Source: Oscheius tipulae (Eukaryota > Nematoda > Chromadorea > Rhabditida > Rhabditidae). Taken from it: a stretch of DNA of 64,000 bases. Position numbers and translations under genes: made by a program. The notes beneath the pieces were generated by a model, which saw only the letters and a program-made list of their open reading frames with translations, was not told the origin of the DNA and ran no database searches. The DNA lies in contig JASJZH010000006.1 in the NCBI GenBank assembly GCA_037178975.1, positions 6,634,001 through 6,698,000 on the forward strand, in the 5' to 3' direction. Position 1 is the stretch's first letter. Each line of letters starts with the position of its first letter. Positions 36,867-54,500 of this stretch are shown here, in pieces.

Positions 36867-38323
36867 CTAGAGCGGTCTCTGGACACGAGGAAGACGTCCT
36901 CTAGAGTGGTAAGCCAGCATGATGACCTCGTCAGCATTTCTTTCATAGGATGGAGTTGGGGATGGCTGTTCCGAGTCACTCGAGTAGCTTCCAATGGAAC
37001 GAGGACTCAGATCGTATTGTCTCTTCTCGTGATAGCTGCCATAGCCTCCGGTTCTGTAAGGCAGGTTTTCAATTTTCTCCGAAGGTCTTGTTCGCACTGA
37101 CAGCTCGGTTTTGTTCAGCGACCGATCTGAAATATGGGTGGTTAGATTAACTTAACGTTTCATGTGTGCCATAGTACTAATCTCCACGCTGAGGGAATGA
37201 GGCGTCTTTAGACAAAATCAAACAAGTTACGCGTTCAGTAATGGACCACCGCACAAAAGATTTTTTGCTACCGGAGTTGCAAGTCATACACATCATTGTT
37301 AGAGGGTCATCTTCAAGAAGCCCTTGAGAATCAAAAGAATGTTAGATGTCAGTCAGTTTCCCACTGCGTGGCAAAAGGGATGGAGTCCTATGAGGGAATG
37401 AGCGTCGAAGTCGATACCTGGAGTGGGAGAAGGAGAAGAAGAGCCATAACCAGCGTCGCCCCATCGAGTTCCATAGCGCGTGACAGAGTCTGAAAATGAA
37501 CAGCTTGTACTATGTAAGGTTCATCTCTAATATGTAAAATAGTATTCGTCTTCGACAATTCGAATCACAGTGACAGTTTCCTCTGCTAAAACCCAGACTA
37601 AGGTACCCCAGTCCAGACCTTTTCTGTTCCTCTCGTACTTGGCGTAGCGGTCGTAGTCAGTCACCACGGTGGTAGGCTGAGGAGAAACGCTTCGGCTGCG
37701 ATCGGGAACGGACAACTTGCGCTTCTGATGAGCAGGTCCTACAAGTTGCATTACAGCAACAGCAGAAAATTAGCTTACCATATCCTGCAGAACGATGAGG
37801 AACCACCTCACGAGGGCTGGGTGGAACTTCCTCCTCTTCTACAAAGACTGGAGGTCGGATAAGACGAGGAGGAGCCTTAGGTTTTGGCACTTCCACAGGC
37901 TGAGAAGACGGAGTCCATCCCACCATTCCGATGGCATTCAAAGGTTGGTCGATGATCTCCTAAGTTTATATTGCAGAAATTACATTATACTGCTTACTCT
38001 GAAGGGAACTCTAGCATCGTTCAAGTTCTGTAGATGATTGAAAGCAGCGCTGATGTAAGGGATCGACTTTCCAGAGAGGACCCATCTTCCTATAGTTGGG
38101 TATCAGGAACTGCAAGAAAAGCTAGACAAACCTTCGATGTCGAGGTACTTGAGACGATCGGGACCCTTCCCCTGAAAGAAAAGATATTTTGACCAATTTG
38201 GAGCCAGACGCAAGCTAGGTCTGGTGAACTAACTTGAATGCGGCTGTCAACGTGGAAGTACTTGACGTCTTCGGCACGGAGACCAAAGTCGGACATTGCG
38301 AGGGAAGATGTCACTGGAGCCAT
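36867..38323 (-). CDS. Pro/Ser/Tyr-rich protein of unknown function
   Basis: Seven exons in phase (38234-38323, 38132-38171, 37998-38089, 37779-37959, 37607-37738, 37418-37489, 36867-37126) give 288 residues. The N-terminal 75 residues look folded (MSDFGLRAEDVKYFHVDSRI, LKYLDIEGRWVLSGKSIPYI, ISAAFNHLQNLNDARVPFRE). The rest is disordered and rich in Pro, Ser, Arg and Tyr (VPKPKAPPRLIRPPVF, RSRSVSPQPTT, SSSPSPTP, SPRSIGSYSSDSEQPSPTP), suggesting a phosphorylated adaptor. No family is recognised and no signal peptide or membrane span is seen. The 117-nt intron 37490-37606 keeps exon 5 open for another 17 codons if retained, giving a possible shorter isoform. It converges on the FAM184-like gene, with stop codons 280 bp apart. 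Confidence 0.85.
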
Positions 38324-41263
38324 CTTCGAGAGAGGAGAAGACAGGCGCAGCTGGAACGAGCAACCAAATGGTAGGCGTCCTTTTGTACTCGGCAATCGGC
38401 GGTAACGGCAAACGACCAAGCGACTTAGAAAACAAGTAAAGCAAACTTTTAACGATCTTCTACTTACACACTGGCTCCTCGCGTTCGTGGTCACGATGTT
38501 AAAAGTTCGCAGCAGTGTTATGCTAGGCAATATCAGACTGCTACCACAGTTAATTTGAAGCAACTATAATTGGGATAAATGCATTAGGCAATCAAAATCA
38601 AACAATACTACTAAAAAAAGGAACAATGGGATTCTAAAATGAGAAAAACAAGGTAAAATGGGGCATGAGATAGGATACCAGTACAAAGTTAGATGATTGT
38701 GATTGCTACTTGTATGTTCTCTTGAGAAACCCTAGAAAATCGAATAATCGGCGGGCTTTGTTGATCTAAAATGGCTTACTTACTCGTTCGTTTTCAACTC
38801 ACATCGTCGAATTTTTTGCTGATTTTCGTTTACTTCGAAAAACTGAAGAGTACGGAATGAGGGTGTTTCCGAATTCGGTTGTCAATCACATGATTGCATT
38901 TTGAGTGCATTTTGAATTGGAGCACTACAGCAGTCATCTTATCAGTCGGTAATATAGCGCGCAACGTAGTCGATACTCTGAGAAAGCACCGTGTATGCAA
39001 AGAAATCGCAATGGTCTGACGCCATTCCCGTGTATGTTCTGTAAGCAACTATTTGTTTGTGAGAGAGAAAGTTATTACTCTGATGGAATCGGTAAGAGAT
39101 CATGAATTCTATCAGTGGCATCATCGTTGTTATTGATGCTATCTAGCGTGATCCCAGCGTACTGGAACTTTTTTAAAGCGTCGAGGCTATCCACTGTCCC
39201 ATGCATGGTCTGGTCCAATAAATGCTTTTTATTCTTTTAGTGAGGAACTTGTCAAGGAACTGTTTGTTTTCCTCGAATTGGAATGTGATACCGATCTGAT
39301 GGGATAGCAGGGACTTTTTAAGCAACTACGATTTGTCCTCTTGATTTACTACACAGTACATTAATGAGAGGGCCTATTGTGAGCAAAGAGACTGATTAAC
39401 GATACAGAAAGCAAACTCATTTGTGATTTAAAAAGGGTGATATGACAGCAAACAGCGAGAGAACACAAGAAATTATAATGTTTTCGTAGCTGATTGGGCA
39501 AGTCTCTGATCTAATCTGAACAAAACATCACCCAGACAGATGACTGTTGTACCTTCAGATCTTATTCATCTGATTTAGACTGATGCCTCGAAGTAACTAA
39601 TGTGAGATGTACCCACGTCTCAGAACTCATGTGCCGGACCTTACGAACTTGTGAAAGCAGGCCTGTCAAACTATGTAGACTGAGCAAGAACAACAACTCT
39701 AAACACAGGTGGGATATTATCTGACCAGACACCTTTGATTTTGTTGTCTTTCAAAGAATTTCAAATGGGGAAAAACACGCTCCCGTAAAAAAAACACCTA
39801 TCTCGGAACTACTGACAATTAAGGACAGGCAAGATATGCATTTACCAATATCATTACTCCTTTCACTGATTTGTCTATCATTTATGAGCAAATTTGTCTT
39901 AGAACTTTCTAAGCAATGAGGAGGAATCTTCCAAGGCACACAAAATATGACAATTAATATCTTGACGTCGATTACTGTTAACTGTGAATTGTCAAATATA
40001 CCCAAAGTATACCCGACTCATGCTTGGTTCATTGCGCTGCTATGAATGTCTAGTACCTCTTCACGGTTCACATCGTCGAGCTATCTTGATGTCTGCGCCA
40101 CGCATCCGCATGGCTCTTCGTGGTTATCAATTTCAGATCATCCGCCGGAAAGCTTTTATTCTGTCTGGCAGAAGAGCTGCGTGTAGGTAGGTGCATTTCC
40201 CTCAAACTTTTTTTTGGGCGTATTTAATGGAGCCTTTTTTGCCAATTTTCTTTTCCCGCGCGTCTTTCTGATTTACGCGCCGAATTCAAACTGAGGGCGC
40301 CTTAAGCTCGCTTTAAGAGAGTATTTCAAGGTTTAAGTGTATAACAAACTCTTTGATAAATCCTCTGGACGCTCTCAAATATTCTCACGCACCGAATCTC
40401 CTTTGTTAAAATTTGTTTTTGATCTCATCCTCTACAGTCTTCGATATGTAGCCAACTGTTTCTCTGAAAAAACAAATTATAGCTTGAGAATGGAATCAAC
40501 CCAAAGAAAAACCCAGTTTGATCATCTTCCCAATAAGTCCTTCAACCTCGGAGCCGTCGTAATCAAGTCAAAAGAACCGAAAGCGAGGTGACCAGGGCGA
40601 AATGGATTCGAACCGATCGAGCCGGCCCATTTCTTCGTCAGCTGGTTTCATCTGTCTTCTTGTCTTCTTCCATGCTTCCGCGCGAAAAATATTGCTCCAT
40701 GTAAAGAGCTGCAGAAAACCAATCAGATGGAAAACGGTTTAAAGAGTGGACTCTTCTTCGAAATATCGCAAATTTGAGTTTATAGAAGAGTGCTCAATTT
40801 ATCCCGGCGTGTAGCAGGGTAATAAAATACGTCGTGTCGCCAAAATAGTCTTGATTCTTCGTATCAGTGTTCTACAATAAACGTGCTGCTTCCCGAATAG
40901 CCAAATTTTTGTTTTACTACACATACACATGGTAGAGATTTATTGGCTGCGTGAAGTGATCATAAACGTTTTGATAGAGGCACCTTAACTAACATTACAA
41001 GCTTCACAAATAGCTTAAAGCAATATATATTATCAACAATTGATGACACTTGTGTGTGCAGATTCGCACGTCAATAACATTAGCATGAACTTCGAAACAC
41101 ATAATATAATATTTTAAAGACTAAAGATTTAGAATAGGAAGCCCGTGAAAGACAGCCAGTCTAACAGTAGAAGATCTGTGGCGATATTGTGTGTGAAGAG
41201 GCGATGAAATGAACACCCGGATATTGGGAGGAACCCGCGTTAGTCTGGCAAAACTGAGGTCCT
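38324..41263. other. Intergenic region downstream of syd-2
   Basis: About 2.9 kb with no splice-compatible exons. A string resembling a tRNA B box on the minus strand near 40,600 lacks any cloverleaf. Nothing else recognised. Confidence 0.4.
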
Positions 41264-46131
<4,868 letters not shown>

Positions 46132-48013
46132 TCTATAAAAAATTAATTCTTTTGCAGAATCCAGCATTTTATTTGAATTCGTTCAAAAACTCACTTTCTG
46201 TCGTGTTGTTCTCCTTGAAATTGCGCTAACTCATGATTATGCTGACGATGACACTAACCTGAAATATAAAAGTATATTGAAGGAGTGAAATGAATCAAAA
46301 AGACAAATCAAAAAGTGTAATGAGGGAACGCCAATTACATGGCCGAGATGCTAACCAAAATAGAATAGGACAACTGAAATCCGATAAGACACAGTTAGCG
46401 CGGTAGCGGCATAATGGATGACGAGAATTACACATGGGCAACGGCTCATACCAGCCGCATCGATCGGCAGGGTCAGTGGGTGGTCAGTGGGGCCAACGGA
46501 CAACGGAAGATGAGACGAGAGCTGAAAGTTACAACGCAGTGAGACGTTGCCTTTGCAAAAGCTTTGGTGGGATTACCCATGTTTTTGTTTTGAAAGAAGC
46601 ATATCAATATAATGTTCATGTTAGACGCTAAAAAGAGAGAAGATTATTGATGTAGTCTTTTTTCAATCACGGAGAGGGAGCGTAAATGAGACGGCAAAAT
46701 TGTTTAATGAACCGGAAAACAGGAGTTGAACCAAAATGTCGATAGCCGAAGAAAATGTGACCTCAAGAAGTCTAGTGCAATTCTTTTGCAAAGAAGAAAA
46801 TGGCCTGTCGCAAATGAGTCATGTTAGACGCTCAAAGTTTTCCGCACTGAAGATTGCTTGCTGTTGACGTATATCGTAAAAGAGAGTCTGAACATCAAAC
46901 AGATTATTTCAGAATGAATGCGAGGCGTATGTGAGCGAGAGACTAATTTAGTCTTATGATTTACTGCGCCCAATTGGTAGTTGGCCAAGAGACTGAGGTC
47001 ATAAATTGCAGAAAAACCTACAACTATAGCTGTAGTCGACTTTGGGGCAAAATGTATTAATCTTCGAAGACAACTTTTTAGATTTGCAGCACTTTGCCAT
47101 AATTGGCTAGGACGAGGAGCAAATGGAAAGCTGAGAAAATGAGCCTTCGTTACAAGGCCAATGGGATAGAAGGGACGTTTTCGGAGAGCGAGTGGCGTGG
47201 ATTTTGAATAGAATGATGCAGGTGGCACATAAAAAGAGGACAGGACGCGAACGGAAACGGGCAGTGCAGCTGTTCGACAATAAAGATGTCCGAACACTGC
47301 CTGGAAGAAAAATGCGTGGATACATTGAAGCAACAAATGAGAACAGTGGGCGAGATGAGATAAATGAGAGTGTCAATGAAGAGAAAATGACTGTCGTTCT
47401 GAAGACACTTGATCTTCTCGCAAAAAGAAGCTCAGAGTTTGACGAGGTGAACAGATGGGTTCATTCAAACAAATAACAATTCAAAAACTAGGCCCAAATT
47501 GTTTTAAAACGACCACTGAACACCCTGAGTCTCGAGAGAGTACCTTTAACAAATGTGAGAATTTTCACAGGGACAGGAAGACAACTGAGGAGGAAAAAAG
47601 CCTGTACGAAAAGGTTGCTATCAACTGGTCGAAAATGACTAAGTGCGCAGTACTTGTGCGAGAGAATCGTTATTAGTAGCCGACATCCAGTGCAGACAGA
47701 TAAACGAAGCCCTTAACACGCGACGCGGCCGCTCGCGTCACTTCAGATTGTCCACCAAAGAGTTTTGGTATATTTGGGTAAAAAATTTGGTTCACAGCTT
47801 TTAGTTTACAGCTGGGAGAGGCGAAAAATGCCACTTATTGAAAGAATAGCTAAAACACAGAAATTGAAGATTACTCTCTTTATAGAACAGGCTAAACTAT
47901 GTTTATTGACATCGTGGTCAGAGTTGCACAGGGAAAAGCATGACAATAGAATCACAATAACTGTTAAGATAACTCGTCATTGGCAAGAGTACCAGTAATA
48001 CATAAAACACATT
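46132..48013. other. Intergenic region between syd-2 and the peptide GPCR
   Basis: About 1.9 kb; the syd-2 ATG follows a TTTTTTATAG acceptor. Open frames such as 47,192-47,476 are unsupported by splice sites. A perfect GC hairpin (GACGCG-GCCGCT-CGCGTC) lies at 47722-47739. Confidence 0.4.
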
Positions 48014-51000
48014 CTAAAGGGCCTGTTTAAGCATGGCTTGGCACTGTTCTTTTAGGGCGGCTGACACCATTGACTCTCTCCTACTAGCGATCAAAGCAAG
48101 CCGACATTCGACTTGTGTGGCTACGTCACGTTGACTTTCTCCAGCACAGGCCGTGTAGATATCGCCCTCAGATGGCACCTCCACCAATACGTTGAGGTCG
48201 CTGAGATAAGGGTCGAATGGGACGAGTACACTGCTATCCGACAAGTCGCATTGGAGCCACTGAAACGATCTAGTCTTAAATGGTCGGGTCGTGTGAATGA
48301 CATGCGCTACGCTCCTGGCTAATGAAGAAAAGCAGCCTTTGAGCAAGATGTCTTTACTAAGCGAGTGCAAAAAAAGTGGCGGGGGCTATTAGACTAAAAA
48401 TGAGGGAAAAAACCACACTTAATAGCTGAAAAGGGTATGCCCTTAGTGCTAGGACATGCTCATGCATGTGGCATTGAAGATGAAAACAGCCTGTCTCCTG
48501 TGGGAGTGTGATCATTACCTTGTTGGTTAGCACATATCGCGAATGATTGAAGAGGACCTTTCCTAAATAGGCTTAGTTTACACATCACATTGATTGGCAT
48601 TTGTTAATCTGCATGGCCGCAAGCTATTTAACCAAAAAGGGTCTACATGATCAGACTAGCAAGACAAATAGGATAACTGACCTTTTCGTTCGGCTTCTGC
48701 AATAGACTAGTTCTGGGCAAGGAGTTCCGACCAGCTTTGCCGTTTTGTACCAGGAGGGCTGACCTGAAGTATCGGAATGTTTGAGCAGAAAGGGTGTCTA
48801 ACCTTCGATCCTCGCTATCCTTTTCGACGTGAACCAACACCATCGTGGTCGAATTGTCTTTGTCCCCAATCAGTTGAGGGAAGAATCGGCCAGTGAACAT
48901 CTGAAGGTTTAGTATAAGAAGACAGTTGTACTGTTTTGAAATGATTTTGTTAGAATTCCGGCCTATTTGTGCTGATATCATAGGAAAATTACAACGCGAT
49001 ACAGTCAACGGTGACAACTTAAAATCAGCGTCATCGGAGCAATCGGCTTGCAAGATTGTTTCAAAGCAATACAGTCACCGAACCTATACAAGTCTTAAAG
49101 TGTTCGATACCGTGGTCAAACGTGGAATGTGGCGTTTCAATATTTGACAAACAGCTTGTCTAGACATAGGCAGCAAGAGATTAACGAAATCTTTTCTTTA
49201 TCCCTATCTAAAGACATCGCCTAGCAGGCCCAAAAGTATCAATATTCACTCAAATCGTCTATGTATATCTACATCCTGATGGCATGATTTTCATGTATAA
49301 TTCTAGCTGTCTCACCTGTTTCACAACATCCCGAAACTGTTGCGACATTCCACAGTAGATGGCAAACCGGAATGGGTACGAGGAGACAATCAAAACGTTC
49401 CTACAAATTTTACTTTCAATCAACAGATTGCCTTTTTTTTACCGCACGATCAACAAGATGTTGAGGAGTTTGTAGTCAATGATGCTTATACTTAGGGAGA
49501 CGGACAGAACATGAATTATGAAAATGATGGCTGCTGGGATTTCCGTGATGAGGAAGATCAAAATTACGACTACCAACATACGTGTGTTCTGGAAAAAGGT
49601 CTATGATATCATCTGTTGACTTTCAGTACCTGCTTCAATCCTTGGACCCGTTTTGGCTCACTGATGCTCTCCCGGGGCTTAGAGAGTCGCGACAGTCGCT
49701 TCGAAGCTTCGTCCCTATCATGAGTCATCAGACTCTTCCTGTTGCTGGCTCTGAAGGGAAGTTTGAAAGAGAATACGGGAAATTCACTTTGAAAGCAGAT
49801 TAGCATGTCTCCTGTCAGCTACTCGTATAGCGTAGACCAGTTTCCACGTGAAAATGACCAGCAGCACACACGGCATCAAATGTACAAGTGTGCATTGGCC
49901 AATGTACACGACTTTGTAGTACAAATTGCCCACAGATCTCAGCACAGCTGTTTGTTGCTTGTAGCAAAACCTTCGAGTAACTGAAAATCGGGATGGTTAA
50001 AGAAGAACTTTTCGGTTGTTTGAGGGTTATGTAACTGTCATATTTTTTATTGCTTTAAACCCTTCTTCCCCCGCAATAGAGGCCACAATTGCTAATTTAG
50101 GTTAACTAATGCTATTGAACCTCCCGGTGTCTCATATTCCAAGGTATGACTTACTATTTACAACCGGATCGTGGAGAGTATGCGAGAATGTGTAGCTGGC
50201 CATCGGTTCCGGTGTGTAGATCAGTAATGAGAAGATGCAGATAATCATCGTCACCTTAATTATTTTTCGGTAATGTGCTTAGTGTCTTTCTTACCTGCTT
50301 ACTCCTTCCGATAGTACAAAACCTCCTAACCAGGGTTGGCACACAAATGTACACATATCGTTGTATTGCCAAATAGACAGTCAACCAGATGGCAGTCGAG
50401 TGAAATATCGAGGGTAGAACAGCAGCCACGTAGGGTGAGACCCTGCACCAGAAATCAGGTAGACCATAGAGAACCTCATCCTTGTGGCCTGAAATTTTTG
50501 GATAAAATTGGTTTCGGTCAGCCACTTAAAGCGAGGGCAGCAAGCAAATCTTAGCCGCTGGATTGTGTATCTTTTGATTAGAGAGCACTTCCGCGAGGGA
50601 CGCTGAGACCAGAAACGTTCAAAACGTATCCCTCCACGACCCCCCTTTGGTATCTGTTGGTGAGCGAGGTTTGAACTGTTTTCTGTTTATCAGTCAAAAC
50701 TATCTTCAAGGGAGCAATCAGTTACAAACTCATCCATGTTTTATGAGCTTTTAGTCGAAACTTTGTTTCAAAGCTATAGCAAAATCAGAAAGCAGCGAGG
50801 TGTGGGCTGTTTTGAAAAAGAGGGCAAGCACAGTTAACGGAATGTGCCCTGAAGCGTAGTCAAGATAATTTGTGTGTGTAGTCAATTCAAATAAAAGAAG
50901 CCTAGGGTCACATACCTCCTAAAGTAAAGTAGTAAATAAACCATGGGATGCATGAAATCCCCGTAAAGAGCTCAGACACCGCCATGGCCAAAAGCACATA

Positions 51001-51544
51001 ATTCGTCGGCGTTCGGAGGTACTTGTGCGACAAGACCAAGACAATGAAGGAATTCGTCGCCAGCGTCAGACAGACGATTATAGGCATCCAGTAGCCGTAT
51101 AGTGGAAGAGCCCAGTCCATAGGAACCTGAAAGATTTCCCGTATACTTTTAGGCACTGGATGACCGAACAACTCATTAGGTTAATTTTGCTAATACGATA
51201 ATGGCGAAAACAGGATACAAAACAGACGTATCTTTTGCGAACATCCGGGCCCCTACTCGTTAGGGAAGTGTTTCCATGAAGCTGCCAAATGATTCTTCTT
51301 TAAAAAAAACTGCCCATGGATTACAACCGTGCTCGAATCGCCTGTGCAAAGAATTTGGCTAACGAGGACCTCAGGGAATTTTTAAACTTTCCAGATTCTG
51401 AACGAGGTTTAGCTTCTTTCGACAAATAGAGTTTCGGTTCTTTAGAGAAAAGTACAGAAGGCTTACCAGGTTTGATATGTTAAATGGACGGCATGTTCTG
51501 TTGTAAAAGCAGTCCGGATGACCCTCGGCCGTCCGCCAATCCAT
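48014..51544 (-). CDS. Sex-peptide/myoinhibitory-peptide receptor-like GPCR
   Basis: Eleven exons in phase (51467-51544, 50916-51126, 50295-50488, 50155-50254, 49788-49980, 49630-49750, 49443-49588, 49316-49400, 48803-48900, 48682-48763, 48014-48259) encode 517 residues. The N-terminus has two glycosylation sequons (NRT, NIS). TM1-2 read WALPLYGYWMPIIVCLTLAT, NSFIVLVLS and PTNYVLLAMAVSELFT, closely matching Drosophila SPR. The DRY position is QRY (LAIQRYVYIC), typical of the SPR/DMSR family. TM6 is MLVVVILIFLITEIPAAIIF, and TM7 ends SSYPFRFAIYCGMSQQFRD. In C. elegans the SPRR receptors of this family bind myoinhibitory-type peptides such as NLP-38; which paralogue this is cannot be told. The last exon (82 codons, after a 422-nt intron) adds an unusually long acidic tail and is the least certain. 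Confidence 0.92.
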
Positions 51545-54500
51545 AATCCTGGAAATAGATACTAGAGCAGGCAGACAGAATGTTTTCCAGGTTACTCTGA
51601 TTATATACGGATAAAAGAGAGAAAGAGTAAAGCAGCGGCTCACAGATAAATGAAAGTAAATAAATGAGACGGCGAGAAAACAGCCGTGTTGCGTAGACAA
51701 TCCGGGCCTAAACGAGGAATTCACAGGAGCATGACGGAGGCGGATGACAGTTAGTAAAATTTAGCTACTAAGGAACATTTAGCATCTGCAATAGCCAGGG
51801 AGGGTCTTGCGACGGGGCGTGGCTCCCACTCCTCAGCTACATACGAATGTGGAACCAAAAGCCGTCTCCAGACCTCGATATTTCTCGCTTGACCTATAGC
51901 AACATTCAAATACGGAAGTTTAGTCTAGAGACGTGCGAGAAGGTATATCTAATTATTCGAGAGTCTGTCGTTGCGCGCTTTAACTGCCACTGTGCTCGAA
52001 AAAAACGAAACTACTGAACGATAATACACCACACACGTGAGCTCTTTAGAAGTTCAGCCCAGTCATTCTTTCTTTCTGGTCATATGACTAAATGTTAAAA
52101 ACCGAAAAGCGTTCTCACTCTTCCATCAAAAGAGCAATAAGCGCTCGCGCAAAAAGTTTGAGAGTATCCGGGGAGCGCGACTTCATTTAGAAGAGTTGAT
52201 GTGATAGCCGAAAGCGTGTCGACAACCTGTCACTGCTCTGCTAATAGCAAAAAAACACATGCAACACAGACATACACAGAAGCATCAAAAAGCCTAGTTA
52301 TTATGATTGAATCAAAAGGTCTAGCGACAGATAGAGAGCCATGGCAGTATTAATAAGCCAGGCCGAACTATTGTCAAAGATCGAAGAGTTTGGGCAGAAT
52401 GTAGGAACAGGGGGTTTCAATAAGAGCTGCATCAAGTCTGGATGATAGCTTTCCCAGTTAAATTCAAGCTAATCTTTCGCCGCGAAATTCTCAGAAGATA
52501 TCAAGTTGGTGATCCGAATAGGAAGTAATCTTTTGGAGATCTCAGATCATTAATTGTCTGACGTGGCTGTAGCAATAAAGCGGCTCGAGCAATTTCTTTC
52601 TCAAAAATTCGCCGGATAGGAGGTGGGAATCACCCCTGTGTGTCTCTCTTGAAAAACAATGATTGTATTAGGAGGCACAATTGGAGGCCCTATATTGGGT
52701 CTGTTCTGGCCTCTCTTTCACTTGCGTGAAAAACAGAACTGTTTTCGACGATATCTAACCGCAAGGCTTGTTTATGAGGGGGAAAGCCTCAATTTAGACA
52801 AAAGAAAGGACTTGCAAACAATAGATTAACACAACATTTACGCAGGCTCTTTCCAGCTCCAACTCTTAGCCTAATGGTTGAAAAAGGAAGAGGTAAGAGC
52901 GATAGTAATGGATTATGAGACAAACAGGTCCTCTGAAAACTTCTCTAGTGGACGGAAACTGAATTAGGATCTGCTCTCGAGGCCTCTGTGTAACCAGATT
53001 AGCACCGGCTAACTCGCACGGTGAATCCCGCCGATGAGTGAGTAGGGGGTTCTATTTCCTAGAGGATGGGTACTCGGGAGACACATCAGAAAACCATCAA
53101 AAATAGAGCGAGGCTTTTACATTCTCCTAGGAGGTAAATAGGAAGTGTTCGAGATTATTAAAAGAGAAACGCTTGGTTTTGGAATTCGAAGAAAAAAGGG
53201 ATGGAGAGAGCTTCACTCCTCTGACCGAAAACAATTCATCTCTTTCTCTCCCTGCTCGAAAGCTACAACAAACGATAGTGTGGGCAGTCATATGGAATAC
53301 ATTTCTGAGAGATGACGAGAACTGAGAGTTCGAACACAGATCCGCCACCACGAGTCTAGTTGTGAAGAAGGCCCCTTACCGAAGTGCGAAGGCGGAAGTG
53401 GCTCCTTTCGACAACTTCTTACGTTTTAAAGACTCTCTCTTTGGGAACGAAACTTGAGACGTCCTGTTCTTTCTAATTTCTAATTTCGCATAAGCACAGA
53501 TTTAAAAGTAGATCTGTGATACGCTGATGTGAAGAGGGCAGGTGAGAATGAAAGGTGGATGTCGCTGCCTTTCTAATGAGCGGCCAAGTTTTGTAAGAAG
53601 CTGGGCGCTGATGGATCATAAATTTCTCGAAAGCATTTAACTGGCGGCAATGCCTCGCTGTAAGAGGCCTACTTCGATAGGTGTCTAGAGACGACTTCCT
53701 CGAGGCACTTTTTGTTTTGACAAACAAACGAAAATGAGTTTAACAAGACGTCCCGAAACTTCCTGGAGTCTCAGATCCTTTGAGTTCTGGAGGCGGTTCA
53801 GATTTCTGGTAGAACACGAAACTAAATTGAATCTGCTGCCGACGCAATAGAAACCCCGGCAAGAAACAGACATTCGAACCTTTTTCGAGCATAATTTCTT
53901 GCAGAGGGGATACTGTATGTCTCTTTTGTGCGTTTGCAACACCTTTATCTCTTGCTCTCTATCAGAGACGAGACAAGTTGCCGTCTAATGAAACAGATTT
54001 CACCAAATTGGGAGGATCGCATCATCAAGATGCAAATTGCTGTTGGACCAGCAATGAGAAGGATGGGACGTGGCGATTGGCGCAGCATGCACTCCGGCTC
54101 AAGTAACAAGCGAAAAAGATGAATGAAACCGAATCAATGTGGAGGCATGTGCATCATAAGTTAGCACCCACCGAGCAATTAGGAGTCTACCCTCAAGATA
54201 CTTACAGAGAAGAGTCAAAACAGCCTTAGGGATAGGCTCTCAAACACTCCACGGTAAAAAAAAGCAGCCACTGTTATCAGCGGAGGCGTTGAAAAAATGA
54301 TTTAGAGAGTCGAGTTACTGTGGAATATAAACTTGCGAGCCGCTAAAGCATCTCTCACGACACTGTACAATTTCCTTTTACAGCTGTTTTCAATTAAAAA
54401 AAACCTAATCTTAAGTTCCGGAAATATGCCACACGTAGCTCACCACTTCCTAATTTAAAGGCCTGTTGAATGAAGAAAACAATGATTGTTTTACCAACAG

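Noticed and set aside
40585-40660. B-box-like GGTTCGAATCC on the minus strand
   Set aside because: No T-stem, acceptor stem or anticodon arm can be formed around it, so it is not a tRNA gene.
47192-47476. 94-codon plus-strand frame upstream of syd-2
   Set aside because: No acceptor or partner exons, and the sequence is purine-rich like other non-coding DNA here.
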